Below, one piece after another: positions 25,138 to 34,450 of a DNA stretch of 64,000 nt (positions are counted from its first letter, which is position 1; every line of letters starts with the position of its first letter). Source of the DNA: Pseudomonas sp. MWU15-20650 (GTDB lineage: Bacteria > Pseudomonadota > Gammaproteobacteria > Pseudomonadales > Pseudomonadaceae). The translations under genes and the position numbers were made by a program. The notes under the pieces were generated by a model, which saw nothing but the letters and a program-made list of their open reading frames with translations, was not told where the DNA came from and ran no database searches. The DNA lies in NCBI RefSeq assembly GCF_023242475.1, contig NZ_JALJFG010000035.1, forward strand, positions 1 to 64,000, given 5' to 3'.

Positions 25138-26634
25138 CTATTTCTTGCTTTTGACCCGTAATTCGCCAGCAAACAAGCCGCGCTCCCTGGCCCAGACGAT
25201 CGCTGCGCTGCGGCTGTGCACCCCCAGTTTGGAATACACCGTCGCCACGTGGTTACGCACGGTGTTGGGTGCCAGTTTCAAGCGCGAGGCGATCTCCTTG
25301 TCGGCCAGGCCTTCGCAGATCAAGCCCAGCACATCGCGCTCCCGGGCGGTCAGGTCGGTGAAGGCGACGTTCGGCAGGTTGGGGCTGTTGACGCTTTTGG
25401 CATTGGCCAGTTTCTCGATCAGGGTCTGGCTGAACCAGGAGGCGTCCTGCATCACTTCTTCGATGGCGGCCACCAGCTCCAGCTCCGAGCGTTTGCGCTC
25501 GGTGATGTTCATCATCACCAGCAGGTAGCAAGGTGCGTCCTGGATAAGCACGGTGTCGGCGGAGACCACGCAGTCGATCACCTCGCTGCCTTTCTTGCGG
25601 ACCTTGAGGTCCAGGCCCTCGAGATTGCCGGCTTTTTCCAACGTGGCAAACAGCTGACTGCACGCAGCGGCGCTGTCGATGAAGTTGATGTCTTCGATGG
25701 ATTTGCCGATCAACTCTTCGCTGGTATAGCCGGTGATGTTCATGAACGCTTCGTTGATATCCACCACCTGGCGATTGGCGGCGCTGCACACCAGGGTCGG
25801 CACCGGCGTCAGGCGGAAGGATTTGGCAAAACGCTCCTCACTTTGGCGCAAGGCAATTTCGGCTTTGCGCCGTGGTTCCAGGTCGGTGAAGGAAAACAGC
25901 ATGCAGTCTTCCTCGTTCATGTCCAACGGCTGGCCGGCGACGACCACCAGCTTGCTGCCGCCTCCGGGCAGTTTGAGCTCGGCCTGCATTTGCGGGATGG
26001 TCGCCCCTTCGCCCAGGCGCTGGACGGCCAGGTCTTTACGCTCGGCGTGTTCCAGCACATCCAGCTCATACACCGAGCGGCCGATCACTTGGTCGCGGTT
26101 GTAGCCGGTCATCTCCAAGAAGCCCTGGTTGACCTTGATGTAGCGCAAGTCGCTCAGGCGGCAGATCACCGCGGGTGCCGGGTTGGCGTTGAAGGTCTTC
26201 TCAAAGCGTTGCTCGGCGCTGGCCCACTCGGTGGCATCGCTGAGGATCAGCACCAGCAGTTCGGGCTCACCCTGGGAGTCGCTGATCACCAGGCTGCGCA
26301 AACGGTGAACCCAGGTTTTGTCCTCGTCGGCAATGGGCGTGACTTCTATCACCACATCGCTGAATTCTTCACCTGCCGCCACGCGGGCCAGAGGGTAGCT
26401 CTCCCGTTGCACGGGATGGTTGTTGCGGTACCGCAAGGCAAAGCGTTCAGCGTATTCCTGGGTATTGGCACCGAGCGCCTCGATCGACTCCACACCGTGC
26501 ATGGTCAGCGCCGCTTCATTGGCCCAGAGAATGGTCTGGTCGATTTCAGCGAGGATGATTCCATCGGACACCCCGGAGACGATCTGCTGCAACTGGCGGC
26601 GGTTGGTTTCTTTGGCAAGAACGTCCTGGGTCAT
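25138..26634 (-). CDS. Cytoplasmic sensor-regulator: three PAS domains plus LuxR-type HTH
   Basis: A 498-residue one-component regulator. Three PAS domains lie at about residues 12-125 (VSGVSDGIILAEIDQTILWA), 145-255 (FNANPAPAVICRLSDLRYIK) and 275-385 (FRLTPVPTLVCSAANRQVVD), and a GerE/LuxR helix-turn-helix at about 426-490 (LTARERDVLGLICEGLADKE, then LAPNTVRNHVATVYSKLGVH). There is no kinase or receiver domain and no membrane segment. ATG at 26634 has CCGGAG 5 bases upstream; the longer frame has no support. The signal sensed is unknown. The CsbD-DUF1652 unit follows on the same strand after 131 bases. Confidence 0.88.
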   Translation of the reverse strand: MTQDVLAKETNRRQLQQIVSGVSDGIILAEIDQTILWANEAALTMHGVESIEALGANTQEYAERFALRYRNNHPVQRESYPLARVAAGEEFSDVVIEVTPIADEDKTWVHRLRSLVISDSQGEPELLVLILSDATEWASAEQRFEKTFNANPAPAVICRLSDLRYIKVNQGFLEMTGYNRDQVIGRSVYELDVLEHAERKDLAVQRLGEGATIPQMQAELKLPGGGSKLVVVAGQPLDMNEEDCMLFSFTDLEPRRKAEIALRQSEERFAKSFRLTPVPTLVCSAANRQVVDINEAFMNITGYTSEELIGKSIEDINFIDSAAACSQLFATLEKAGNLEGLDLKVRKKGSEVIDCVVSADTVLIQDAPCYLLVMMNITERKRSELELVAAIEEVMQDASWFSQTLIEKLANAKSVNSPNLPNVAFTDLTARERDVLGLICEGLADKEIASRLKLAPNTVRNHVATVYSKLGVHSRSAAIVWARERGLFAGELRVKSKK

Positions 26635-26900
26635 AGGTTCTCCGGAGGTTGGGCGAATGGGAGTACGACACCCGGGCTTCAGGATAGTGCAGAGAAAGTG
26701 CTGCTGTAGGCGTGCGGATCGCGGCGCCTGGAGCACCTTGGCTATGTTGCTGCTGGGCGTTGCCTTGAGCTTCTTTGTGGGGCGTATCGCTCTGACGCCC
26801 CGTCGCGTGCCATTGGCTTAAAGGTGTCTGCGGCAAGGACGCCGCGGTGATGAACGCGTAAAATGCCGGCTTTTTACGCGTATCACGCAAAGGTGCCCCC

Positions 26901-27521
26901 TTGAGTGCAGGCAAAGCCGTCGGACTGTTATTACTCACTTCTCTACTGGCGGCGTGTGGTACCTCGCCGCCACGCACCCCCAACGATATCTGCGGCATCT
27001 TTCGCGAAAAAGATGACTGGTACGACGCCGCCAAGGTCACGCAAAAGCGCTGGGGCGTGCCGATTCAGGTGCCGTTCGCCATCATGTACCAGGAGTCTGG
27101 CTTCCGTCAGAACGCCAAGACCCCGCGCAAATACCTGCTATGGATCATCCCCTGGGGCCGCGTCTCCACCGCCGCCGGCTACGCCCAGGCCAAGGATGAG
27201 GTGTGGAACGACTACCGCAAAAGCACTGGCCGCAGCGGTGCCAGCCGCCAGGACTTCGACGACGCCATCGACTTTGTCGGCTGGTACATGGACAAGACCT
27301 ACACCATCAACGGTGTCTACAAATACGACGCCTACGGGCAATACCTGAACTATCACGAAGGCTGGGGCGGCTACCGCCAGCGCACCTACGCCAGCAAAGC
27401 CTGGCTGCCGCCGGTGGCCAGCAAGGTGCAGGCGCGTTCGCAGCTGTATGCGCGGCAATATGCCGGGTGCAAGGATGAGCTGGGGCGGGGGTTTTGGAGT
27501 CGGTTCTGGCATTGGTTGTGA
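26901..27521 (+). CDS. Lytic-transglycosylase-like lipoprotein (SLT domain)
   Basis: A 206-residue lipoprotein with signal peptide and lipobox LLAAC (Cys 19). The lysozyme-like SLT core is seen in IMYQESGFRQNAK near residues 62-74, where Glu 65 would be the catalytic acid, and TAAGYAQAKDEVWNDYRK near 98. HEGWGGYRQRTYASKAWL near 163 completes the fold. The most likely role is cleavage of peptidoglycan from the outer-membrane face. The start is a TTG at 26901 with AAAGGTG about 5 bases upstream; no ATG or GTG fits the signal peptide. A perfect hairpin follows the stop. Confidence 0.83.
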   Translation: MSAGKAVGLLLLTSLLAACGTSPPRTPNDICGIFREKDDWYDAAKVTQKRWGVPIQVPFAIMYQESGFRQNAKTPRKYLLWIIPWGRVSTAAGYAQAKDEVWNDYRKSTGRSGASRQDFDDAIDFVGWYMDKTYTINGVYKYDAYGQYLNYHEGWGGYRQRTYASKAWLPPVASKVQARSQLYARQYAGCKDELGRGFWSRFWHWL

Positions 27522-27551
27522 TTGAGTGAAGGCATATGGGGATGATCGATC

Positions 27552-27578
27552 ACGGGTGGGCTTGCCAAGCCCACCCGT
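27552..27578 (+). terminator. Intrinsic terminator-like hairpin
   Basis: ACGGGTGGGCTT and AAGCCCACCCGT are perfect 12-base arms around GCC, followed by TTTCTGGG. It separates the SLT lipoprotein from the FKBP gene. The T-tract is short. Confidence 0.65.
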
Positions 27579-27621
27579 TTCTGGGAAAAATCCCACCCTT
27601 TACCCCTGCGACGAGAACCCC

Positions 27622-27966
27622 ATGAGCAACGATGAACTGCAGATTACCGACGTCCGCCTGGGCGACGGTAAAACCGTGGTCAAGGGTGCGCTGATCACCA
27701 CCCAATATACCGGCACCCTGGAAGACGGCACGGTGTTCGACTCTTCATGGGAACGCGGCAAGCCGTTTCAATGCGTGATCGGTACCGGTCGTGTCATCAA
27801 GGGCTGGGACCAGGGGTTGATGGGCATGCAGGTCGGTGGCGTGCGCACACTGTTTGTGCCGGCACACCTGGCCTATGGCGAGCGTTCGATGGGCGCGCAT
27901 ATCAAGCCCAACAGCCATCTGCGTTTTGAGATTGAACTGTTGGAAGTGCTGACGCGGGATGATTGA
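27622..27966 (+). CDS. FKBP-type peptidyl-prolyl cis-trans isomerase
   Basis: A 114-residue single-domain FKBP without signal peptide, so cytoplasmic. The FK506-binding core is textbook: TQYTGTLEDGTVFDSSWERG near residues 29-48, FQCVIGTGRVIKGWDQGLMG near 51-70 and HLAYGERSMG near 87-96. It isomerises X-Pro bonds during folding. The ATG at 27622 begins the homologous region; the longer frame crosses the hairpin at 27552. The ribosome-binding site is weak. The GNAT gene follows after 11 bases. Confidence 0.92.
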   Translation: MSNDELQITDVRLGDGKTVVKGALITTQYTGTLEDGTVFDSSWERGKPFQCVIGTGRVIKGWDQGLMGMQVGGVRTLFVPAHLAYGERSMGAHIKPNSHLRFEIELLEVLTRDD

Positions 27967-27977
27967 AGGAAGGTGAC

Positions 27978-28577
27978 ATGGACGTTGATCCACAGGACCT
28001 GCCTGGCTGCTCCATCGAGGGTATTCGGGTGGTTGAACTGCAGGGGGCCGATGAGGCCGAGTTGCAGCATTTTTTCGAACAGGCGCCGGACTATTTCATG
28101 GCGGTCAACGGCGAACCGGCTACGCCGACCGAAGCACGCGAAGAGCTAGCGGGCCAGTTGCCGGCGGGCTGGAGTTGCAGCCGGATGTACTGGCTGGGTT
28201 ACCGCGATGCTGACGCTCAGTTGGTGGCCGTTGTGAACATCGCGGCGGACTTGCTGGCAGCCGGAGTGTGGCACATCGGACTGCTGCTGGTGGATGCACG
28301 TTTGCATGGCAGCGGGTTGGCGCAGCGGCTGCATGCGGAGCTTGAGGCGTGGGCGGTAGAAAAAGGTGCGCAATGGCTGCGGTTGACCGTGGTTGTCGGC
28401 AACACCAAGGCCGAGCGCTTTTGGCCAAAACTGGGGTATGTACAGGTGCGTACTCGTGAAGGGATCAGGATGGGGCAGCAGGTGAACACGGTGTCTATTC
28501 AGGTCAAACCTGTAGCCGGCGGGCGGCTTGATGAGTACGCGGTGCGCGTCGCTCGGGATCGGCCGCAAGCCCCTTGA
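27978..28577 (+). CDS. GNAT-family N-acetyltransferase
   Basis: A 199-residue acetyltransferase. The GNAT core is visible at about residues 75-155: IADLLAAGVWHIGLLLVDAR forms beta 3-4, LHGSGLAQRLHAELEAWAVE is motif A with the acetyl-CoA pyrophosphate loop in the form HGSGLA, and VGNTKAERFWPKLGYVQV is motif B. ATG at 27978 preceded by GGAAGGTGAC; an in-frame start near 27963 would overlap the FKBP stop. Acceptor substrate unknown. Cotranscription with FKBP is likely from the 11-base gap. Confidence 0.83.
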   Translation: MDVDPQDLPGCSIEGIRVVELQGADEAELQHFFEQAPDYFMAVNGEPATPTEAREELAGQLPAGWSCSRMYWLGYRDADAQLVAVVNIAADLLAAGVWHIGLLLVDARLHGSGLAQRLHAELEAWAVEKGAQWLRLTVVVGNTKAERFWPKLGYVQVRTREGIRMGQQVNTVSIQVKPVAGGRLDEYAVRVARDRPQAP

Positions 28578-29065
28578 ACATTGGCTGAACCCACCCTGAA
28601 GAATCGCTTTATTCCCAGCCGGTAGACTTTCCTACGGTTTACTCCCCGGTCAGCCGGGCGTAGACTTCGCGCGTTTTCATCCATAGCGGAGACCCTCAGT
28701 GGGTACTTGTTCGAGTGACAGTCGTCGGCCGGTTTCGGTAACCGGCACCAACTTGGCAAGATAACGCGCATTTTCCTGATGCCGTTGTCTCGCCAACAAA
28801 GCGAGAAGCGGCATCCCGGCGGCGGCCAGTCCTGGCACCTGCCCGAATCCCTCTCATCGACGCTGACCAGCACCTGAAATCACTCAGGATGCTACGGACG
28901 CGCCTGCCGTTCGCGGTGGGCCGGCCGAACTGACTGTGCCTTTTATCCGGCGCGGTGCAGCCGGTCGTACCTGCACGAAGGTTTCCTCACGCATGGCGCT
29001 GACCCACGCGGTACAGGGCTTCTATATCCGTAAGTTTGGCAGGCAATGAACAGGGAAGACTCCTT
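28578..29065 (+). promoter_or_regulatory. 488-base gap: possible long structured leader of the mgtC-like gene
   Basis: No credible protein-coding frame is present. Two hairpins stand out. At 28728-28746 GCCGGTT pairs with AACCGGC around TCGGT. At 28778-28815 GATGCCG pairs with CGGCATC, and inside it CTCGC pairs with GCGAG around CAACAAA, giving a two-step stem with an internal loop. Mg2+-transport and virulence genes of the mgt type are often controlled by such leaders in other bacteria, so a cis-acting RNA is possible. I could not match it to a known riboswitch class. Confidence 0.4.
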
Positions 29066-29782
29066 ATGCAAGCAATCAACAACATCAACCTCAACTCCTT
29101 GGTTGATACCGTAGTCAGCCTCACCGCGGCGTTTATCCTCGGTGGCTTGATCGGCTTCGAGCGCCAGTACCGCCAGCGCACCGCAGGGCTGCGTACGAAC
29201 GTGCTGGTGGCGGTCGGCGCGGCTATTTTTGTCGACATGGCCAACCGCCTGGGCGGCGCGGAAGGCGCGGTGCGAGTGGTCGCGTATGTGGTCTCGGGCA
29301 TCGGCTTCCTGGGTGCCGGCGTGATCATGCGTGAAGAAGGCAATGTGCGGGGGCTCAATACGGCGGCCACGCTCTGGGCTTCGGCAGCGGTGGGGGCGTG
29401 TGCCGGCGCCGACCTGATCCTTGAAGCGTTGTTAGGCACGCTGTTTGTGCTGGCGGCCAACACGTTGCTGCGGCCGATCGTCAATAACATCAACCGCCAG
29501 CCTTTGGACGTGGTGTCGGCAGAAGTCACCAACATCCTCTATGTCATCGCACGGCGCAGCCAGCAGCAGGCGGTGATGGTGTTGCTGGAAGCCGAGTTGG
29601 CGCGTTGCAACTACCCGGCCAGTGACGTCGACGTGCGGCCGTTTGGCAGCGAAGAAGTGGAAATCGAGGCCACCCTGGCCGCGACCTCGGTCGATGGCGA
29701 CGAACTGGACGCATTGGTGGCGCGTATTTCCACCTCATCCCTGGTGGTACAGGCTTTCTGGAGCCCGAGCACCACCGACTGA
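29066..29782 (+). CDS. MgtC/SapB family inner-membrane protein
   Basis: A 238-residue membrane protein. The N-terminal MgtC domain has the family motif GGLIGFERQYRQRTAGLRTN at about residues 26-45 and VSGIGFLGAGVIMREEGNVR at about 79-98, then GLNTAATLWASAAVG, all within four to five hydrophobic segments. The C-terminal 90 residues are a soluble ACT-like domain (EVTNILYVIARRSQQQAVMV). MgtC proteins are needed for growth at low Mg2+ and for intracellular survival in pathogens, partly by inhibiting F-ATPase; in soil Pseudomonas the role is less clear. ATG at 29066; the ten-codon longer start lacks a ribosome-binding site. Confidence 0.9.
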   Translation: MQAINNINLNSLVDTVVSLTAAFILGGLIGFERQYRQRTAGLRTNVLVAVGAAIFVDMANRLGGAEGAVRVVAYVVSGIGFLGAGVIMREEGNVRGLNTAATLWASAAVGACAGADLILEALLGTLFVLAANTLLRPIVNNINRQPLDVVSAEVTNILYVIARRSQQQAVMVLLEAELARCNYPASDVDVRPFGSEEVEIEATLAATSVDGDELDALVARISTSSLVVQAFWSPSTTD

Positions 29783-30074
29783 CGCGCTTGTTCGACCCAA
29801 GGATGGGCTGGACTTTTTGTGGAAAATTCCTACATTCAGATAGGACTATCCCTTCAAACAAAACGTCATTGCGTTGCTAAGGTTGCGCACTTACGGCTGG
29901 CGTGCATTTCAGGCACGCCTCGTCGTACTCGTGGTGTTTTTCAGTTGAAAGGGGCCAGGCAACGCTTGGTTATTGTCCTGAGTGTGCGCAGTGCCGTTTG
30001 TCGGAACTGTCATTCTTCACAGGTAGCGAGGTCCCGTGTGATGTGTAAGGGTACTTTGTCCACCGAGGAGTTTT
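29783..30074 (+). promoter_or_regulatory. 292-base gap with BvgA/EvgA-like box upstream of the response regulator
   Basis: At 29828-29845 TCCTA and TAGGA form an inverted repeat around CATTCAGA, within TTCCTACATTCAGATAGGAC. E. coli EvgA and Bordetella BvgA bind similar TTCCTAC-like half-sites, so an autoregulatory site for the downstream BvgA-type regulator is a reasonable inference. No other element is clear in the gap. Confidence 0.45.
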
Positions 30075-30701
30075 ATGAGCAAAGCATTAATTGGGGATGA
30101 CCATCCATTCATCCGTGCAACGGTCGAATATCTACTGCGCCAGGAAGGCTTCACCGATATTTACCATGCGGGCGACGGTGCGGATACCATGCAGTTGGCG
30201 AGGGAACAACGTCCTGACCTTATTATCCTTGACTTGGCGATGCCCAAGTTGGGTGGGTTGGAGGTCATCAGCCGGATCAAGTCCCTGGGCTTGCCGTGCA
30301 AAATCCTGGTGCTCACATCCTACCTGGCGGTATTTTTCTCCACCCGTTGCATGCGCGCCGGGGCCATGGGGTTTGTGGCCAAGACCGGCGAACTGGACGA
30401 ACTGCAAAAAGCGATCAAGGCGATCATGTCGGGCTACAGCTGCTTCCCCAGCCTGCCGACCAGTTCGGTACGCCGTGACGATTTGCAGGACACGGAACTG
30501 CAGATGATCGAAGGGCTGTCGGACCGCGAGTTAACCGTATTGCAGATGCTGGCCTTGGGCCTGGGCAACAAGGAAATTTCCGAGCAGATGCTGCTGAGCC
30601 ACAAGACGATCAGCACCTATAAGACTCGCCTCAAGGAGAAGCTACGTATGTCCTCGGTGGTGCATTTGTCCACGTTTGCCCAGCGCAACCATCTGATCTG
30701 A
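30075..30701 (+). CDS. BvgA/EvgA-type response regulator (receiver plus LuxR HTH)
   Basis: A 208-residue NarL-family response regulator. The receiver is at residues 1-120 with the acidic pair in IGDDHPF, the phospho-acceptor Asp 53 in IILDLAMPKLGG, Thr in VLTSY and Lys in GFVAKTG. The LuxR-type DNA-binding domain lies at about 143-205 (LSDRELTVLQMLALGLGNKE, SHKTISTYKTRLKEKL). ATG at 30075 follows GAGGAG. The hybrid kinase gene starts one base after the stop codon, so the two are translationally linked and form one phosphorelay. A possible binding site lies in the upstream gap. Confidence 0.93.
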   Translation: MSKALIGDDHPFIRATVEYLLRQEGFTDIYHAGDGADTMQLAREQRPDLIILDLAMPKLGGLEVISRIKSLGLPCKILVLTSYLAVFFSTRCMRAGAMGFVAKTGELDELQKAIKAIMSGYSCFPSLPTSSVRRDDLQDTELQMIEGLSDRELTVLQMLALGLGNKEISEQMLLSHKTISTYKTRLKEKLRMSSVVHLSTFAQRNHLI

Positions 30702-30702
30702 A

Positions 30703-33700
30703 ATGACCTTCACTGCGTTGAAGCGGTGTGCCGCGATCCTTTGGATAAGCCTGTTGCCCATGATCGCGGCAGCCCTTGATGAGCCACAGGTTTTGCGGCT
30801 GTTGGGGCACTCTCATTTAACACTCCCCGAAGTCACCCTGGACGAGGCCGATTGGCGTTGGTTGCGCGAGCGGCGCACATTGGTGATGGGGGTGTCCGCT
30901 CCCGATTACGCGCCTTTTGACCTGACCAATAACCGGGGGGAGCTTGAAGGTATCACCGCCGATTTTGCAGCCCTGGTCGGTCAGGCCCTGAATATCAGCG
31001 TCCAGGTCCGGTGTTATGACACACGTGATGAAGTGATCGAAGCCGTTAAGCAGGGCGCTGTGGATTTTGTCGGCTCCGCCAATGGGTACGAGGCGGCCGA
31101 CCCGGAGCTGCTGCTGTCTCGCGCCTATGTCAATGATCAACCGACCCTCGTAACTCGTACCAATGATCGCCAAGTGTTGAGTGACGACCTGGCCGGCAAA
31201 CGCGTGGCGATGCTTTACCACTATTTGCCGCCTGATACCGTGCGGGCTTTTTACCCCCGTGCCCAGTTGGAGTTGTTTCCCTCGACCTTCGAGGCCATTG
31301 GCGCCGTGGCGTTTGGTGGTGCCGATGTCTACCTGGGCGATGCCATCAGCACTAATTACCTGATCAATCGCAACCACCTCAATAATGTGCGCATGGCGGA
31401 TTTTTCCAGCCTGGAAGTCAACCCGTTTGCGTTTGCCGTGACCCGTGAAAATACGCGATTGCTGCCTATCCTCAATGCTGCACTGGAGGGGATTCCCGCC
31501 AGTGAACAGATGGAGATCCTGCGCCGCTGGAGCGGTGGCAACCTTGGTATCGTCGGCGTTGACCGCCTGCATTTGAGCGCCAGCGAACAGCGTTGGGTAC
31601 AGAAGCACCCGCGAATCAAGGTTGCGGTGGTCGACAAATTCCTGCCCTTGTCATTTATCGATGAACAGGGGCAATTCGAAGGGTTGAGTGCCGAGGTGCT
31701 GTCGCGCATCAGCCTGCGCACCGGCTTGAAGTTCGATGCGATCGCCGGCAACTCATTGCCACGCGGGATCAATCAGCTCGGCACGGGCTCGGTGGATATG
31801 CTGGCGGTCGTGACCCCTAGCGTCGAGCGAGCCGAGAAGGTGCGTTTTACCCGGCCCTACCTGACCACGCCTTTTGTGCTGGTGACCCGTGACGGCGAGC
31901 GCAGCCCGCTCACGCTGGACGACCTGGTCGGCAAACGCTTGGCGCTGGTGGCCGGTAATGGCTTGCGCGATGAGATCGCCCAGAATTTCCCCGGTATCGT
32001 GTTCGTGGACGTTGAGAACCAGGAGCAAGCCTTGCTCCTGGTGGCCAATGGCGATGCCGAGGGGGCGGTCAACACGCTGATCAGCGCGCGCTATCTGATT
32101 GCGCGGCATTACCGCGACCATTTGCGGATCACCAGCACGGTGGGCTCTCAACCTGCGCGTATTACCTTCGGGGTGAACCGCAGCGAGTTGGAGTTGTACA
32201 CGATCCTCGACAAAGCGCTGCTGAGTATCACACCGCAGGAAATGGATGAGTTGATTGGCCACTGGCGCAGTGAAGTCATCATCGACGACAGCTATTGGCT
32301 GCGCCACCGCAACGTGATCATTCAAGGCTTCGGGCTGGCGGCCCTGTTGTTGCTGATGACGTTGGGATGGGTCATTTATCTGCGCAGTCTGATTCGTAAG
32401 CGTGTCCAGGCCGAGCGGGCCTTGAGTGATCAGATGCGTTTCATGAGCGTTTTGATCGACGGCACCCCGCACCCGATCTACGTGCGTGACCGCCAGGGGC
32501 GGTTAATGGCGTGCAACAACGCTTACCTCGATGTGTTTGGTTTCAAGCTCGAAGACGTGATCGGTAGGACCGTGGTGGAAACCGACACCGGCAACCTGCC
32601 GCAGGCCCAGTCATTTCATGAGGACTACCTGCGCTTGATGACCAGGGGGGAACCGCAGATTCATGACCGGATACTCAAGGTGCCCACGGGTGAGGTGTTG
32701 ACCATTTACCAATGGATGCTGCCCTACCGCGACGGCGACGATAAGGTGGTGGGCATGATTGCCGGCTGGGTGGATGTGAGCGAGCGCCAACGCCTGCTGG
32801 GCCAGTTGCAGGAAGCCAAGGATGACGCCGACGCCGCCAACCGGGCCAAGACGACCTTTCTGGCGACCATGAGCCATGAGATCCGTACACCGATGAATGC
32901 CGTGATCGGCATGATCGAACTGGCGCTCAAAAGCGCCGAACAGGGCCAGTCCGACCGCGATGCGTTGGAGGTGGCGTCGGTCGCTTCGCGCAGCATGCTG
33001 GAGTTGATCGGCGATATTCTCGATATTGCGCGGATCGAGTCCGGGCATTTGTCGCTGGCCCTGGAACCGGCCAACCTGTACGAACTGCTGGCGTCGGTGG
33101 CTCGCGTATTCGAGGGGCTGGCGCGGGCCAAGGGGCTGGCGCTGCAGGTTGAACTTGACCCGGTGATTGACCGGGTGGTGCGAGTCGACCCGTTGCGCTT
33201 CAAACAGGTGGTGTCGAACCTGTTGAGCAATGCCATCAAGTTCACCCTTGAAGGCCGGGTCATACTCGGTGCCCGGGCGGCGGTTGAAGGGGATCGATTG
33301 GCGTTGCAGTTATGGGTACAGGACAGCGGCATCGGCATCAGTGCCCAAGACCAGCAGCGCCTGTTCAGCCCCTTTATCCAGGGCGGCAATAACGAGCAGT
33401 CGGCACGCAGCGGTTCTGGCCTCGGATTGGTGATCAGTCGCAGCTTGTGCGAAATGATGGGCGGCCAACTGCACCTGAGCAGTGTGTTGGGGCAGGGGAC
33501 TCGCGTGGATGTAACGATGGCGCTGACCACGACCACTGCGCAGCCCACCCAGGTTCCGTCCGCGAGTGAACCGGCACTCGCCGCCCGCGCATTGAACATT
33601 CTGGTGGTGGATGACTACCCGGCCAATCGTGTGCTGCTGACTCGACAGTTGAGTTTTCTGGGCCACCGTATCACCACGGCCGAGGACGGTAAGCAAGGGC

Positions 33701-34317
33701 TTGAGCGGTGGCAAAGAGGGCAGTTCGACGTCGTCATCAGCGATTGCAACATGCCGCTCAAGAACGGCTACCAATTGGCACAGGACATTCGTGCGCAAGA
33801 GCGTGAGCGGGGCTTGGCGCCGTGCCTGCTGCTGGGGTTCACGGCCAACGCCCAGCCGGAAGAGGCGCAACGCTGTCGGCAAGCGGGCATGGATGGCTGC
33901 CTGTTCAAACCTACCGGGCTTGACGACTTGCGGGCAGCGTTGGCGTCGCGTTCAGCCAACCTGTCGGCTCCGGATGCGGCGACGTTTGATTTGAGCACAC
34001 TGATCGCGCTGACGGGGGACGATCACGATGCCCTTGCGCAGCTGTTGCTACCGCTGCTCGAAAGCCTGGAAGAGGATCTTGCCTTGTTACCGTCGCTACG
34101 GCGTCAGGCTGACTTTGCCAAGCTGTACGACCTCGCACATCGCGCCAAGGGCGGCGCACGGATGGTCAAGGCGCATGTGTTGACCCGCCGGTGTGAAACG
34201 CTGGAGGTCGCGTGTGAACGGCAGGACCTTGAAACATTGGGGCCTGCGGTCGAGGGCGTGGCAGAAGCGCTCGGGGCTTTGCAGCATGGTTTAAGCGTTT
34301 ATTGCAATCGGACTTGA
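30703..34317 (+). CDS. BvgS/EvgS-type unorthodox hybrid sensor histidine kinase
   Basis: A 1204-residue inner-membrane kinase. In order: signal peptide or TM (residues 1-24); two Venus-flytrap SBP3 domains at about 55-275 and 305-520; a TM helix at about 535-558 (GFGLAALLLLMTLGWVIYL); PAS domain at about 585-700; HisKA with phospho-His 725 in TMSHEIRTPMNAVIGM; HATPase with SNLLSNAIKF, DSGIGIS and GSGLGL; receiver with Asp 1014 in VVISDCNMP; HPt domain with His 1146 in LAHRAKGGARM. This is the full BvgS four-step relay His-Asp-His-Asp, with the last Asp in the upstream-encoded regulator. Twin periplasmic binding domains sense small molecules; the ligand is unknown. Confidence 0.95.
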   Translation: MTFTALKRCAAILWISLLPMIAAALDEPQVLRLLGHSHLTLPEVTLDEADWRWLRERRTLVMGVSAPDYAPFDLTNNRGELEGITADFAALVGQALNISVQVRCYDTRDEVIEAVKQGAVDFVGSANGYEAADPELLLSRAYVNDQPTLVTRTNDRQVLSDDLAGKRVAMLYHYLPPDTVRAFYPRAQLELFPSTFEAIGAVAFGGADVYLGDAISTNYLINRNHLNNVRMADFSSLEVNPFAFAVTRENTRLLPILNAALEGIPASEQMEILRRWSGGNLGIVGVDRLHLSASEQRWVQKHPRIKVAVVDKFLPLSFIDEQGQFEGLSAEVLSRISLRTGLKFDAIAGNSLPRGINQLGTGSVDMLAVVTPSVERAEKVRFTRPYLTTPFVLVTRDGERSPLTLDDLVGKRLALVAGNGLRDEIAQNFPGIVFVDVENQEQALLLVANGDAEGAVNTLISARYLIARHYRDHLRITSTVGSQPARITFGVNRSELELYTILDKALLSITPQEMDELIGHWRSEVIIDDSYWLRHRNVIIQGFGLAALLLLMTLGWVIYLRSLIRKRVQAERALSDQMRFMSVLIDGTPHPIYVRDRQGRLMACNNAYLDVFGFKLEDVIGRTVVETDTGNLPQAQSFHEDYLRLMTRGEPQIHDRILKVPTGEVLTIYQWMLPYRDGDDKVVGMIAGWVDVSERQRLLGQLQEAKDDADAANRAKTTFLATMSHEIRTPMNAVIGMIELALKSAEQGQSDRDALEVASVASRSMLELIGDILDIARIESGHLSLALEPANLYELLASVARVFEGLARAKGLALQVELDPVIDRVVRVDPLRFKQVVSNLLSNAIKFTLEGRVILGARAAVEGDRLALQLWVQDSGIGISAQDQQRLFSPFIQGGNNEQSARSGSGLGLVISRSLCEMMGGQLHLSSVLGQGTRVDVTMALTTTTAQPTQVPSASEPALAARALNILVVDDYPANRVLLTRQLSFLGHRITTAEDGKQGLERWQRGQFDVVISDCNMPLKNGYQLAQDIRAQERERGLAPCLLLGFTANAQPEEAQRCRQAGMDGCLFKPTGLDDLRAALASRSANLSAPDAATFDLSTLIALTGDDHDALAQLLLPLLESLEEDLALLPSLRRQADFAKLYDLAHRAKGGARMVKAHVLTRRCETLEVACERQDLETLGPAVEGVAEALGALQHGLSVYCNRT

Positions 34318-34450
34318 TTGTGGTGGAGGGTATTCGGTGGATTTGGGAGAACTCCTACGCGAAGGGGGAACATGCCTGATTTTGTCGTCGGGATATGTCT
34401 GGAGAATGGGGGGCGCTCACTGACGAGCACCGCCTACCCGAGGGTTTGCC

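Noticed and set aside
28499..28873. 124-codon minus-strand frame over the end of the GNAT gene and the mgtC leader
   Set aside because: Overlaps a convincing coding region antisense and has no recognisable motif or initiation site.
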